From: CAZJWR01 sp964549765
Lineage (GTDB): Bacteria; Zixibacteria; MSB-5A5; GN15; JAAZOE01
Direction: 5' to 3'
NCBI GenBank assembly: GCA_964549765.1
Contig: CAZJWR010000008.1
Span: 1 to 64,000 of the forward strand
DNA: 64,000 nucleotides
In this document: positions 42,298 to 51,673 of the stretch, in pieces
Layout of the letters: each line of letters begins with the position of its first letter
Numbering within the stretch: the stretch's first letter is position 1
Position numbers and translations under genes: made by a program
Notes under the pieces: generated by a model
Seen by the model: the letters and a program-made list of their open reading frames with translations, nothing else
Told to the model about the DNA's origin: nothing
Database searches by the model: none

Positions 42298-44460
42298 CTA
42301 CGCCCCCGGGACGTGGAGGAATTTGGCGTTGATGGCCACGATCACCGTCGACAACGACATCAGCACCGCCCCGATGGCCGGGCTGAGTAGTATCCCCCGG
42401 CTCGCCAGCACACCTGCCGCCAACGGGATGGCGACGGCATTATAGCCGGTCGCCCAGATCAAATTTTGAACCATCTTCTTATAGGTCGCCCCGGCGTATT
42501 GGATCAGCCGCACCACGTCGACCGGGTTGCTGCGGACCAATATGATGTCAGCCGTCTCGGCGGCGACGTCCGTGCCGGCGCCGATGGCGATCCCGACGTC
42601 GGCCTGGGCCAAAGCCGGCGCATCGTTGATGCCGTCGCCGACCATCGCCACGACCAACCCGCGTGATTGGACTTCCTTGATCTTGTCGACCTTCTTGTCC
42701 GGGAGGACCTCGGCGAAATATTCATCGATGCCCAGTTCATCGGCCACCGCCTTGCTGACCGCTTCGGTGTCGCCGGTAAGCATCATGGTGGTGATGCCCA
42801 TCGCTTTCAATTTAGCGATGGCCGTTTTGGATTCATCGCGCACGACGTCGGAAAGCGCCAGCGCCCCCCGGACGGTGTTGTCGATGACCACAAAGACAAC
42901 CGTCTTGCCGCCTTCGCGCAGTTTTTCGATCTTGCCTGCATCGAAGGACAGATCGTTTTCCTTCAGGTATCCGTGGCTGACAACCTTGACGCTTTTACCG
43001 TCGATGGTTCCCTCGACGCCCTTGCCGGTGATGGCTTTGAAATCCGATACATGCTTTTTATTGTCCGATGATTTCGCTATCGCCTGAGCGATGGGATGCT
43101 CCGATTTTTCCTCCAGCGACGCGGCGTATGCACGGATGGTGTCAACATCCATATCGCCAGACAACGCGACCGTACCGGTGACCTCGAAGATGCCCTTGGT
43201 GAGCGTTCCGGTTTTATCGAATACTACCGCCTGAATATTGCGGGCCCGTTCGAACTGCGCGCGATTACGAATCAAAAGTCCGTTGCGAGCCGACAGCGCG
43301 GTCGATACCGCGATAACCAGCGGGATGGCCAAGCCCAGCGCATGGGGGCAGGTGATCACCATGACAGTGACGGTGCGTTCCAGCGCAAAGACGAATTCCT
43401 TGCCGACGGCGAATTTCCAGACCAGAAACGTGATAACACCGGCGGCGATGGCGATACCGGTCAGCCACCGCGCGGCGCGGTCGGCCAGGTTTTGCGTTTT
43501 GGTTTTTCCGGCCTGCGCCTGTTGTACCATATCGACCATCTGGGACAGGTATGAATCCTTGCCGGTCTTCCTTACGGCGACCGTCAGGGAACCCTCGCCG
43601 TTGATCGCGCCCGCGATAACTTCGCCGTCTTTTTCCTTGGTGACCGGCCGCGATTCGCCGGTGATCATGGCCTCGTTGACCGACGAGGAACCGTCGACGA
43701 CGACGCCGTCGGCCGGGATTTTTTCGCCCGGCTTGATGACGACTTTATCATCGGGTTGAAGATCGGATACGGCGACGTCTTTGGTGGAGCCGTCATCCAT
43801 AAGTTTATGCGCCTCCGACGGCATCAGCTTGATCAATTCCTCCAGCGCCCGCGACGCGCCCATGACCGAACGCATCTCGATCCAGTGCCCCAGCAGCATG
43901 ACGTCGATCAGCGTCGCCAACTCCCAGAAAAAAGTCCGGCCGGGGACGCCGAATACGACCACCGAACTGTACACGAACGCCACCGCGATGGCCAGTCCGA
44001 TCAGCGTCATCATGCCGGGGTTTTTGGCGCTCAGTTCATCGCTCATGCCTTTCAAAAACGGCCAGCCGCCGTAAAAAAAGATAGCCGCCGAGAAGGCGAA
44101 CAGGACGTATCCGTCGCCGGTAAACGACAGCGCCTGGGATAATCCCAGAAAACTGCGTACCATCGGCGCCAGAAGCAGCACTGGCACGGTCAATATCAGC
44201 GAAACCCAGAACCGTTTTCGGAAATCGGCCGCCATATGGGCGTGATGCTGACTGTGATCGTGCCCGCCGTGGCCCATATGTCCGCCGTGCTGCTCATGTC
44301 CTTCGTGCATCATGTGAGATTCATGCGCGGAGTGATCCTTGTGCTCCTGATGTCCGGCATGTGCTTCATGTCCGCCACGCGCGTCCTGCATGTCGTCGGG
44401 GTGCTTATCGCGACGATGATCTTCGTTGTGGGTGAATTGATCGGAATTTTTCGTGTCCAT
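42298..44460 (-). CDS. copB: CopB-type P1B copper-translocating ATPase with His-rich N-terminus
   Basis: The protein has about 720 residues. The N-terminal 70 carry a His/Met-rich metal-binding stretch (HEDHRRDKH, HAGHQEHKDHS, HEQHGGHMGHGGHDHSQHHAHM). Then come P1B membrane helices with the transport motif CPHALGLAIPL near 371 (CPH rather than CPC), phospho-Asp in DKTGTLTKG near 414, SEHPIAQAI near 460 and GDGINDAPALAQADVG. The CPH form with His-rich head is the CopB class, which exports copper or silver. AAAGGA is eight bases before ATG 44460. It complements the cusCBA pump. Confidence 0.92.
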   Translation of the reverse strand: MDTKNSDQFTHNEDHRRDKHPDDMQDARGGHEAHAGHQEHKDHSAHESHMMHEGHEQHGGHMGHGGHDHSQHHAHMAADFRKRFWVSLILTVPVLLLAPMVRSFLGLSQALSFTGDGYVLFAFSAAIFFYGGWPFLKGMSDELSAKNPGMMTLIGLAIAVAFVYSSVVVFGVPGRTFFWELATLIDVMLLGHWIEMRSVMGASRALEELIKLMPSEAHKLMDDGSTKDVAVSDLQPDDKVVIKPGEKIPADGVVVDGSSSVNEAMITGESRPVTKEKDGEVIAGAINGEGSLTVAVRKTGKDSYLSQMVDMVQQAQAGKTKTQNLADRAARWLTGIAIAAGVITFLVWKFAVGKEFVFALERTVTVMVITCPHALGLAIPLVIAVSTALSARNGLLIRNRAQFERARNIQAVVFDKTGTLTKGIFEVTGTVALSGDMDVDTIRAYAASLEEKSEHPIAQAIAKSSDNKKHVSDFKAITGKGVEGTIDGKSVKVVSHGYLKENDLSFDAGKIEKLREGGKTVVFVVIDNTVRGALALSDVVRDESKTAIAKLKAMGITTMMLTGDTEAVSKAVADELGIDEYFAEVLPDKKVDKIKEVQSRGLVVAMVGDGINDAPALAQADVGIAIGAGTDVAAETADIILVRSNPVDVVRLIQYAGATYKKMVQNLIWATGYNAVAIPLAAGVLASRGILLSPAIGAVLMSLSTVIVAINAKFLHVPGA

Positions 44461-44613
44461 GAGCGCCATCCTTTCACTATCGTCGTAAATTCAGCACAAC
44501 CGTCGCAATAAAAATACGAACCATGTCCATTGTTAATGTAAAACAGTTGCCGGAAGGGCATGTTCCCCTGCATCTGAGGCAACGGCCAAGGCCGCCCTTA
44601 AGTCACAAATGGG

Positions 44614-44642
44614 TTGACACTTGGTGTCCCGTCTTTTATTAT
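44614..44642 (+). promoter_or_regulatory. Sigma-70 promoter for the beta-propeller lipoprotein gene
   Basis: Perfect TTGACA, 17 bp, then TATTAT (5/6). Start of transcription would be near 44650, about 30 nt before the ATG. Confidence 0.8.
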
Positions 44643-44680
44643 ATATGATATACGCATGTCTTTATTGCTGGGAGGTATCC

Positions 44681-45781
44681 ATGCGCAGGGGAGCAATTGT
44701 CATCATCAAAACCGCAGGCCTCTTGCTGACCGTCGCCTTACTCTGGGTCGGCTGTTCCGACGACGACAATCCGACCAAATCGACGGGAAGCTGGGCCTGG
44801 CGGACGATGGGAGCCGGTGCTGACGATCGGGTGAATGCCATGGCCGTCTACAATGGCGATTTGATCACAGGAGGAGTATTTACCCAGATGGACACTATCT
44901 CTACCGCTTATATCGCCTCGTGGAACGACACGACTTGGATGTATCTCGGTGCCGGGATGGACGACCCTATCTATAGCCTAATCGTCTATAATAATCAGCT
45001 GATTGCCGGCGGATTCTTCACAAATGCCGGAGGGATTTCGGCCAACCGGGTCGCCGCCTGGGATGGTTCATCATGGGCGCCGTTGGGAAACGGGATGAAT
45101 GGCGCGGTTACCGGGCTCGCCGTCTTCAACAATAATCTCATTGCCGCAGGTCACTTCACAAATGCCGGGGGGGTTAACGCCATTCATATCGCATCGTGGA
45201 ACGGAGCGTCATGGTCCGCCATGGGATCCGGAACGGGCGGTATAATTCAAGACCTGATCGTTTATCATGGCCAATTGATTGTGGCCGGAGATTTTACATC
45301 CATAAATGGCGTCAGCGCTAACTGTATCGCGGCTTGGGATGGATCTTCATGGGAGCCACTCGGAGTGGGTATGACACACGAAGTGCATCCCGTTGTTGAA
45401 GCCTTGGCGGTTTGGAATAATAAGTTGATAGCGGCGGGGCAATTCCGTACAGCGGGCGACAGTGTGGCGAAAAATATCGCGGTTTGGAATGATACCCTTT
45501 GGAGGCCATTGTCGTCTCAAAATGCTGCGCAGAGACCGGTCGGCGTCCTGACGGTTTTCCAGGGACGGCTGATCGTCGGGTGTTCCTATATTTTCTTTGA
45601 TGACGAAAACGCCGACCGCATCGCCGCATATGACGGACAAACATGGGCGAAACTGGGTTCCGGCCTTAGTGACAATCCTTTGGCATTTGCGGTATATAAC
45701 GACAAGCTGATCACCGGAGGATTATTCGTCGAGGCAGGTGGGGATACGGTCAACTATATCGCCGAATGGAGTTACAAGTAA
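44681..45781 (+). CDS. Seven-repeat beta-propeller lipoprotein
   Basis: The protein has 366 residues from ATG 44681 with GGAGGT upstream. A lipoprotein signal (LLTVALLWVGCSDDD) is followed by seven repeats of about 46 residues with the pattern AVYNxxLIAGGxFTxAGGxxANxIAxWDGxSWxPLGxGM. The first and last repeats are split (WAWRTMGAGADD at the start, IAEWSYK at the end), as in a propeller whose blade is closed between the ends. The family function is unknown. It is related to the 14-repeat protein at 53275. No catalytic residues are visible. Confidence 0.8.
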   Translation: MRRGAIVIIKTAGLLLTVALLWVGCSDDDNPTKSTGSWAWRTMGAGADDRVNAMAVYNGDLITGGVFTQMDTISTAYIASWNDTTWMYLGAGMDDPIYSLIVYNNQLIAGGFFTNAGGISANRVAAWDGSSWAPLGNGMNGAVTGLAVFNNNLIAAGHFTNAGGVNAIHIASWNGASWSAMGSGTGGIIQDLIVYHGQLIVAGDFTSINGVSANCIAAWDGSSWEPLGVGMTHEVHPVVEALAVWNNKLIAAGQFRTAGDSVAKNIAVWNDTLWRPLSSQNAAQRPVGVLTVFQGRLIVGCSYIFFDDENADRIAAYDGQTWAKLGSGLSDNPLAFAVYNDKLITGGLFVEAGGDTVNYIAEWSYK

Positions 45782-45810
45782 CCAGATACTCCGTGTCGCC
45801 TGCAATGCGA

Positions 45811-47031
45811 TTATTCGTGGCGCAGGGCGTCGATGGGATCGAGGCCGGCGGCTTTGCGGGCCGGATAGAACCCGAAGAATATCCCGACCGCGGCGGAGAA
45901 AATAAACGATAACACGACGATTTGCGGCGTGATGATAGGCGCTATTTCCGTCCATCGGTTCAATGCCGTCACCACTCCCGCCGAAAGCGCAATCCCGATA
46001 AGGCCGCCGCTGACGCTCAGCGTCACCGCTTCGGTCAAAAACTGCACCAATATATCGCTTTCACGGGCGCCGACCGACAGCCGGATGCCGATCTCGCGCG
46101 TCCGCTCCGTCACCGATACCAGCATGATATTCATGATGCCGATGCCACCTACCAGCAGACTGACGGCGGCGATGGAACCGAGAAGCAGGGTCATGGTTTT
46201 GGTCGTGGCCGTCACCGCTTCCATGATTTCGGCCTGGCTGCGGATGCTGAAATCGTCGGCCTCGCCTTCATGCAGATTATGCGCCCGGCGCAGAATCTCG
46301 GTCAGTTCGCCGATAGCCGCCGGGACGCTGTCGGTGGATACCGCGCTGGCGTTGATCATATCGATCCACTGGCTGCCCTTCAGGCGATAGAGGACGGTCG
46401 TCGACGGCGCGAGGATGACATCATCCTGATCCTGACCCATGCCGCTTTGCCCCTTGGTCTTGAGGACGCCGATAACCGTGAACGGCACATTCCTGATCCG
46501 GATTCGCTGTCCCACCGGATCCTCATCGGGAAATAATTCTTTGGCGACGGTAGCGCCGAGCAGAGCCACCTTTCTGCGTCCGGTGACGTCCTTCTCGGTG
46601 AAAAATTCTCCCGATTCGATTTCCCAGTTACGGATCGAAAAGTATGCTGGAGACACGCCGTAAATCACCGTTGACCAGTTATTGCCCCCACCGATGACTT
46701 GCCCGCCGGTGCGTACCACCGGTGAGGCGCCATCAATCAACGTCGCTTGTTTCTCTATCTCGTCGACGTCCTCCAGCGTGAACCGGTTGGAACTACCCGC
46801 GCCCAAACGGGCGCCGCCCGATGTGGCGCTGCCGGGGAAGATGATGATCAGGTTGGTACCGAGGGCTTTGATGTTGTTCTGAATCTGGGCCTGTGAGCCC
46901 TCGCCGATGGCGACCATAATAATAACCGCGCCGACGCCGATGATGATGCCCAGCGAGGTCAGCAGGCTGCGGAGGCGATTCTTCAAAATGCTCTTGAAGG
47001 CCGCCTGGATTAATCTCGTGATCGAAATCAT
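45811..47031 (-). CDS. macB: MacB-type ABC transporter permease
   Basis: The 406-residue protein has an N-terminal helix (SLLTSLGIIIGVGAVIIMVAIGEG), a large periplasmic domain, and three C-terminal helices (LLLGSIAAVSLLVGGIGIMNIMLVSVTERTREIGIRLSVGA), as in FtsX/MacB permeases. With the ATPase and adaptor genes before it, it forms a MacAB-like complex that moves substrates from the periplasm through an outer-membrane channel. Its start codon overlaps the stop of the ATPase gene by one base, so translation is coupled. Confidence 0.92.
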   Translation of the reverse strand: MISITRLIQAAFKSILKNRLRSLLTSLGIIIGVGAVIIMVAIGEGSQAQIQNNIKALGTNLIIIFPGSATSGGARLGAGSSNRFTLEDVDEIEKQATLIDGASPVVRTGGQVIGGGNNWSTVIYGVSPAYFSIRNWEIESGEFFTEKDVTGRRKVALLGATVAKELFPDEDPVGQRIRIRNVPFTVIGVLKTKGQSGMGQDQDDVILAPSTTVLYRLKGSQWIDMINASAVSTDSVPAAIGELTEILRRAHNLHEGEADDFSIRSQAEIMEAVTATTKTMTLLLGSIAAVSLLVGGIGIMNIMLVSVTERTREIGIRLSVGARESDILVQFLTEAVTLSVSGGLIGIALSAGVVTALNRWTEIAPIITPQIVVLSFIFSAAVGIFFGFYPARKAAGLDPIDALRHE

Positions 47032-47780
47032 CAGTTATGCTCCCCGCCGTCGTCGTCCGCCGCCGGCGCTGCGCCGTTGACATGGCGGCGATGATCGATA
47101 CTGCGGTCGCCGATGACGGTTCCGTCACGCAATTCGATAACTCGCCGGGCAAATTCTGAAATATCCTTTTCGTGTGTCACCAGAATAACCGTCACGCCTT
47201 CCTCGTTGAGTTCCTGAAAAAGTGAGATGATCTCGACCGTCGTGCGGCTGTCCAGATTTCCGGTCGGCTCGTCCGCCAGCAAAATCGACGGTTTATTCAC
47301 CAGCGCCCGCGCGATCGCCACCCGCTGCTGCTGGCCGCCCGAAAGCTGGCTGGGCGTATGATCGAGCCGTTCCGCCAGACCCACCCGGGTCAGGGCGGCG
47401 ATGGCCGCCTGTCGATGATTGCGCATGTGATTGCTGCGGTTATAGAACAGGGGCAACTCGACGTTTTCCAGGGCCGACGTGCGGGACAACAAATTAAAAC
47501 CCTGAAAAACAAATCCGATTTTTTTGTTCCGGATGGCCGCCCGCTGATTTTTGCTGAGGCCGTCGACCCGTTCGCCGTCGAGTATATATTCGCCTTCGGT
47601 CGGCGAATCGAGACAGCCGAGCAGATTCATCAAGGTCGACTTGCCCGACCCCGACGAACCCATGATGGCGACAAAATCGCCCGGCTCGACCGATATGTCG
47701 ACGCCGTGGAGGGCACGCACGGCGATATCACCCACCTGATAGGTGCGCGTCAGCCGATGTGTTTCGATTACATTTCCCAT
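47031..47780 (-). CDS. ABC transporter ATP-binding protein (MacB/LolD type)
   Basis: The protein has 249 residues from ATG 47780. It carries Walker A GSSGSGKST near 43, Q-loop GFVFQGFNLL near 96, signature LSGGQQQRVAIARAL near 144, Walker B ILLADEPTGNLD near 166 and an H-loop in VILVTHEKD near 200. The block IGFVFQGFNLLSRTSALENVELPL is typical of the LolD/MacB group. It powers the permease encoded next, with which it shares a one-base overlap. The adaptor gene precedes it by 44 bp. Confidence 0.93.
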   Translation of the reverse strand: MGNVIETHRLTRTYQVGDIAVRALHGVDISVEPGDFVAIMGSSGSGKSTLMNLLGCLDSPTEGEYILDGERVDGLSKNQRAAIRNKKIGFVFQGFNLLSRTSALENVELPLFYNRSNHMRNHRQAAIAALTRVGLAERLDHTPSQLSGGQQQRVAIARALVNKPSILLADEPTGNLDSRTTVEIISLFQELNEEGVTVILVTHEKDISEFARRVIELRDGTVIGDRSIDHRRHVNGAAPAADDDGGEHN

Positions 47781-47824
47781 GCCGTATTTTCTTTTCGCGT
47801 TGTCGTTATGCTCGCGTGCGGCGA

Positions 47825-49090
47825 TCAAAATCCCCGCATGCGGAAACCCCTTGGCCGGTCTTGCGATGTCTGCTCCTGTTCGGATTGCGCTTGCTTCGTC
47901 CCGACAATGACCTGCATCCCATCCTGCAGCACCCGTGAGCCCACGACTTCGGTATTGGTGCCATCCGTTAGGCCTGTCCGCAACGGCGCTCCCATGACCT
48001 GGCCCAGGGAATCGACGTACCACACCATGCTGAAATTCCGCTGCCCGTCGGCCATACCGCCGGGCCGTCCGCCGGACCGTGAGACCATTGCGGTCGAATC
48101 AGGCGACGTACCGGGCGAACTGCCCCGGCTTTGCATTTCCTTTTGGCGCTCGGCTCGAGACTTGTCGACGATCTCCTGCGACGGCTGGAACCGGAGGGCC
48201 TTATTGGGAACCATCAGCACGTCGTCCCGCTTCTCCGTGATAAAATCGACCATCGCCGTCATCCCCGGCAGCAGCAATCCCTCGTCGTTGCGCGACTCGA
48301 TGACGACGGTGTAGGTCACGACATTGGAGACGGTTTTGGGCTGGAGACGAATCTGTTTGACCGTCCCGGAGAAATTTTTGTCGGCATACGCCAGTACCTG
48401 AAAAGTTGCTTGCTGACCGTCTTTGATCTGGCCGATATCGCTTTCATCGACGTCGGCCAGAATCTGCATGCGGGACAAATCCTGCGCAATAATGAACAGC
48501 GTCGGCGTCGACAGGCTGGCCGCCACCGTCTGGCCAGCGTCCACATTTCTCTCGATAACCGTCCCGCGAATCGGCGAACGGATCACGGCGTAGCTGAGGT
48601 TTCTTTCGGCGCGGTCGAGCGCCGCCTGCGATGATATCATAGTCGCTTTCTGGGTTTTCAAGCCGACCTGGTAAGGCAGAAAATCCATCTCCGAAATCAG
48701 TTCCCGGTCAAAAAGCACCTTGTTTCGATCATACTCCGCCTGCGCCTGTTCCAGTGACGCTTCCGACCGTTGGATGGTCGCCTGCGCGTCGAGCACGGCC
48801 GCCTTGAGCAGGGTCGTGTCCAGAACCGCCAGAATCTGGCCCTCGTGAACTTGATCGTTGTAATCGACATAGACCGAGTCGATGGTCCCCGAAACTTGCG
48901 TCCCGACCTGCACCGACGTCACCGGAGCCAGCGTCCCCGTTGAGGAAACGGTGTTTTCGATAGTGCCTCGGGTGACGGTGGCGAATTCATACCCCGTAGC
49001 GGCTTTGGTTGTTTTCGATTTCAGCAGCCAGTATCCTGCCACGGCAAGAACCAGCACAATCAGGATATATACCAGACTTTTCTTTCTCAC
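47825..49090 (-). CDS. macA: MacA/HlyD-family membrane fusion protein
   Basis: The protein has 421 residues from GTG 49090; GAGGAG is five bases upstream, which rules out longer starts. It has an N-terminal membrane helix (LVYILIVLVLAVAGYWLL), a lipoyl-like half (VSSTGTLAPVTSVQVGTQVSGTI), a coiled-coil hairpin (LDAQATIQRSEASLEQAQAEYDRNKV), and the second lipoyl half (YAVIRSPIRGTVIERNVDAGQTVAAS). It is the periplasmic adaptor for the ABC genes. The tail holds a Gln/Ser/Gly-rich insert near residue 325. No TolC gene follows. Confidence 0.9.
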   Translation of the reverse strand: MRKKSLVYILIVLVLAVAGYWLLKSKTTKAATGYEFATVTRGTIENTVSSTGTLAPVTSVQVGTQVSGTIDSVYVDYNDQVHEGQILAVLDTTLLKAAVLDAQATIQRSEASLEQAQAEYDRNKVLFDRELISEMDFLPYQVGLKTQKATMISSQAALDRAERNLSYAVIRSPIRGTVIERNVDAGQTVAASLSTPTLFIIAQDLSRMQILADVDESDIGQIKDGQQATFQVLAYADKNFSGTVKQIRLQPKTVSNVVTYTVVIESRNDEGLLLPGMTAMVDFITEKRDDVLMVPNKALRFQPSQEIVDKSRAERQKEMQSRGSSPGTSPDSTAMVSRSGGRPGGMADGQRNFSMVWYVDSLGQVMGAPLRTGLTDGTNTEVVGSRVLQDGMQVIVGTKQAQSEQEQTSQDRPRGFRMRGF

Positions 49091-49284
49091 GTCCACTCCT
49101 CGGCATATGAACACGACTTTCCGTATCTTGTGACAATTAATACGCCGGGAAAGACCAACCGGAGACGCAAAATAAGCGCCGGTCGGGAACGACGATTCGG
49201 CGATACCGGCCAAAATCGGCCAATTCAATCATTGACAAATCATCAACTTGGAAGGAAATTCATAGGACATCGGTGATTTGACCT

Positions 49285-50631
49285 ATGGAACTATTTGGAC
49301 CACATCCGGGCCGCATGGCGATAATCTATTTCGCTGTCGGCATTATTATCGGCGCTGTCGTGCTGACTATGCCCGTCAGTTCGGCGGGAACGCCGATTTC
49401 GTTCGTAGACGCCCTGTTTACGGCCACCTCGGCGGTGTGTGTTACGGGCCTGACAGTGCTCGATACCGGCCACGATTTTTCGATGTTCGGGCAGGTGGTT
49501 ATCCTGATTTTGATCCAGCTCGGCGGCCTTGGGATTATGACGTTCGCGACGACGCTTATGTTGATGATGGGGGCCAAGTTGTCGTTCGCCCACCGGCTGG
49601 GGATGTCCGAAAGTTACGGGACGGGGTCGCCGGCCACGGTGCGCAATCTGTTGCTGGCGATTCTCATCACGACCGTTTTGATGGAACTGCTGGGTGCGGT
49701 CGCCCTCTTTTTCAAATTCAACGCGCAATTTCCCGCCGGCCGGGCGGCATTCCTGGCGGTGTTCCATGCTATTTCGGCTTTCTGCAACGCCGGCTTTTCG
49801 CCCTTTTCCAACAGCCTCGAAAATTATCAGGGGGATGGCGTCATAATCATCGTCTTTTCCGTCCTGATCATCTGTGGCGGTCTGGGTTTTGCCGTCATCG
49901 CCGATATATTCAACCGAATCCGGTACAAATCGCCGACTTTTTCGCTCCACACCAAAATCTGCCTGACCACGACCGTAATTCTTCTGGTGCTGGGGACGAC
50001 GGCCTTTTTTGTCGCCGAGCAGGATAGTGCCTTCAAAAGCGTCGGCGCGCTGCAGGCGGTCGGCGATTCCTTTTTCCAGTCGGTCACGGCGCGGACGGCG
50101 GGCTTCAATAATATCCCCCAGCGCGGTTTTACCGAAGTCAGCCTTCTGGTGACGATGCTTTTAATGTTCATCGGGGCCTGTCCGGGGTCGACCGGGGGAG
50201 GGATCAAGACGACGACCTTCGCCGTCGTCATACTTCTGGTGTATAACAGATTCCGCGGCCGGCAGTCGGTGGCGGCATTTCGGCGGTCGATCAGCGCCGA
50301 TTCGATCAACCGCGCCCTCACCGTGGCCCTGCTGGCGGTGCTGGTGATGATATTGATGTTCGGGCTTTTGATGTTTGCCGAGGAACGTCCGGTGGCGCAT
50401 CAATTGAGCCACGGCTGGTTCGTGGATAATTTATTCGAGGTGGTGTCGGCTTTCGGGACCGTGGGGCTGTCGCTGGGGATGACCACGCACCTGCATTCAT
50501 TCGGCAAGATTATCCTGATCGTCACCATGTTTGTCGGGCGGGTGGGGCTTCTGACGCTGGCCTTTTCGCTGGCCCGGCCGATGGTGCGCGGCGAGGTCGT
50601 GTATTCCGAGGAACCGGTTCTGGTAGGATAG
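49285..50631 (+). CDS. TrkH/KtrB-type potassium uptake channel
   Basis: The 448-residue membrane protein has four pore loops with the family glycine signature: CVTGL near 52, CNAGF near 167, RTAGF near 276 and GTVGL near 393. Ten or so helices alternate with them. It imports K+ driven by sodium or proton gradients and needs a cytoplasmic RCK subunit, which is the next gene, 9 bp downstream. The start ATG lacks a strong ribosome site. Confidence 0.93.
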   Translation: MELFGPHPGRMAIIYFAVGIIIGAVVLTMPVSSAGTPISFVDALFTATSAVCVTGLTVLDTGHDFSMFGQVVILILIQLGGLGIMTFATTLMLMMGAKLSFAHRLGMSESYGTGSPATVRNLLLAILITTVLMELLGAVALFFKFNAQFPAGRAAFLAVFHAISAFCNAGFSPFSNSLENYQGDGVIIIVFSVLIICGGLGFAVIADIFNRIRYKSPTFSLHTKICLTTTVILLVLGTTAFFVAEQDSAFKSVGALQAVGDSFFQSVTARTAGFNNIPQRGFTEVSLLVTMLLMFIGACPGSTGGGIKTTTFAVVILLVYNRFRGRQSVAAFRRSISADSINRALTVALLAVLVMILMFGLLMFAEERPVAHQLSHGWFVDNLFEVVSAFGTVGLSLGMTTHLHSFGKIILIVTMFVGRVGLLTLAFSLARPMVRGEVVYSEEPVLVG

Positions 50632-50640
50632 GAACATGTC

Positions 50641-51288
50641 ATGAAAGAATTTGCCGTTATCGGATTGGGAAATTTCGGGGCGACGGTGGCGCGGGAATTG
50701 AGCCGCCTCAAATGCAAGGTCACCGCCATCGATTCCAACAAATCGCTGGTGCAGTCGCTCCAGAGCAGCGTCCATATGGCCATCGTCGCCAACGCTACCG
50801 AACGGGAGTTTTTGGAAAATCTCGAAGTCGATAAATTCGATGCCTTCGTCGTGTCAACCGGCGAGGATACCGACGCCTCCATCCTGATCGCTCTCTATCT
50901 CAAGGAACTCGGCGCGCAGCAAATCATCGTCAAGGCCAAAACCGAGGATCACGCCAAAATTTTACTGAAGGTCGGCGCCACTCAGGCGATGATTCCCGAA
51001 AAGCAGATGGCGACCAAGATCGCGCATTCACTATCCGAATCCAACCTGGTCGATTATCTGCCGCTCAGCGAGGAATATTTCGTGGCCGAAGTGCCGCCTC
51101 CCAAAAAATTCATCGACAAATCTCTGATCGACCTCAAGATCAGATCCAAATACCATATCCAGGTCATCGCCGTCAAAAACGCGCAGACCAGCGCCCTGAC
51201 ATTCGTTCCCGGCGCCGATTATCGGATTCAGTCGTCGGATATCCTGGTCGTCCTCGGCCGCGGCGAAGACATTGAGAATCTGAAGTAG
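50641..51288 (+). CDS. TrkA/KtrA-type regulatory subunit of potassium uptake
   Basis: The 215-residue protein has an N-terminal NAD(H)- or ATP-binding Rossmann domain (AVIGLGNFGATVAREL, then VTAIDSNKSLVQSLQ) and a C-terminal RCK_C domain (VAEVPPPKKFIDKSLIDLKIR, SSDILVVLGRGEDIENL). It gates the channel encoded just upstream. No second RCK domain is present, so it matches KtrA rather than the duplicated TrkA of enteric bacteria. Confidence 0.93.
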   Translation: MKEFAVIGLGNFGATVARELSRLKCKVTAIDSNKSLVQSLQSSVHMAIVANATEREFLENLEVDKFDAFVVSTGEDTDASILIALYLKELGAQQIIVKAKTEDHAKILLKVGATQAMIPEKQMATKIAHSLSESNLVDYLPLSEEYFVAEVPPPKKFIDKSLIDLKIRSKYHIQVIAVKNAQTSALTFVPGADYRIQSSDILVVLGRGEDIENLK

Positions 51289-51673
51289 CAATGGTCGAGA
51301 TATGGGACACCACACCACCCGGGTCTGCAGATACTGCGCATCAATTGCGTCATATGATAGAAACTTTCAAGCCCTGCAGCTAAATCGGCAGGCTACTCCC
51401 GGGAAATCTTCATGCTTACATAACAATCGAAAGAACATATCTTGTTTATGGAGCAACTGATTTCATTTAAGGTCGTGTAATCCCCGCGGGGACCACAACC
51501 CCACGGCAAGGCAGGCTGAGAACAGATATCTCTTGGTGCGCTTTGTGCCTTCCCGCGTGATTAAAATCCTCACAAACGGACTATGTTCGTTTGCCCGTTA
51601 TTGTCAGAAATTTCAAAAATGGTAAAGGACAAGGCGCTATATTTGGTCTGATGCATTGTAGGGGTTGCCACAA
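51289..51673. other. Gene-free region of about 385 bp
   Basis: Between the potassium genes and the peptidase-like gene. It holds a CCCCGCGGGG palindrome (51482-51491). No gene, terminator or clear promoter was recognised. Confidence 0.4.

Noticed and set aside
49091..49284. Possible c-di-AMP riboswitch or promoter before the potassium genes
   Set aside because: TTGACA at 49232 has no -10 at a fitting distance, and I see no conserved riboswitch fold in about 190 bp.
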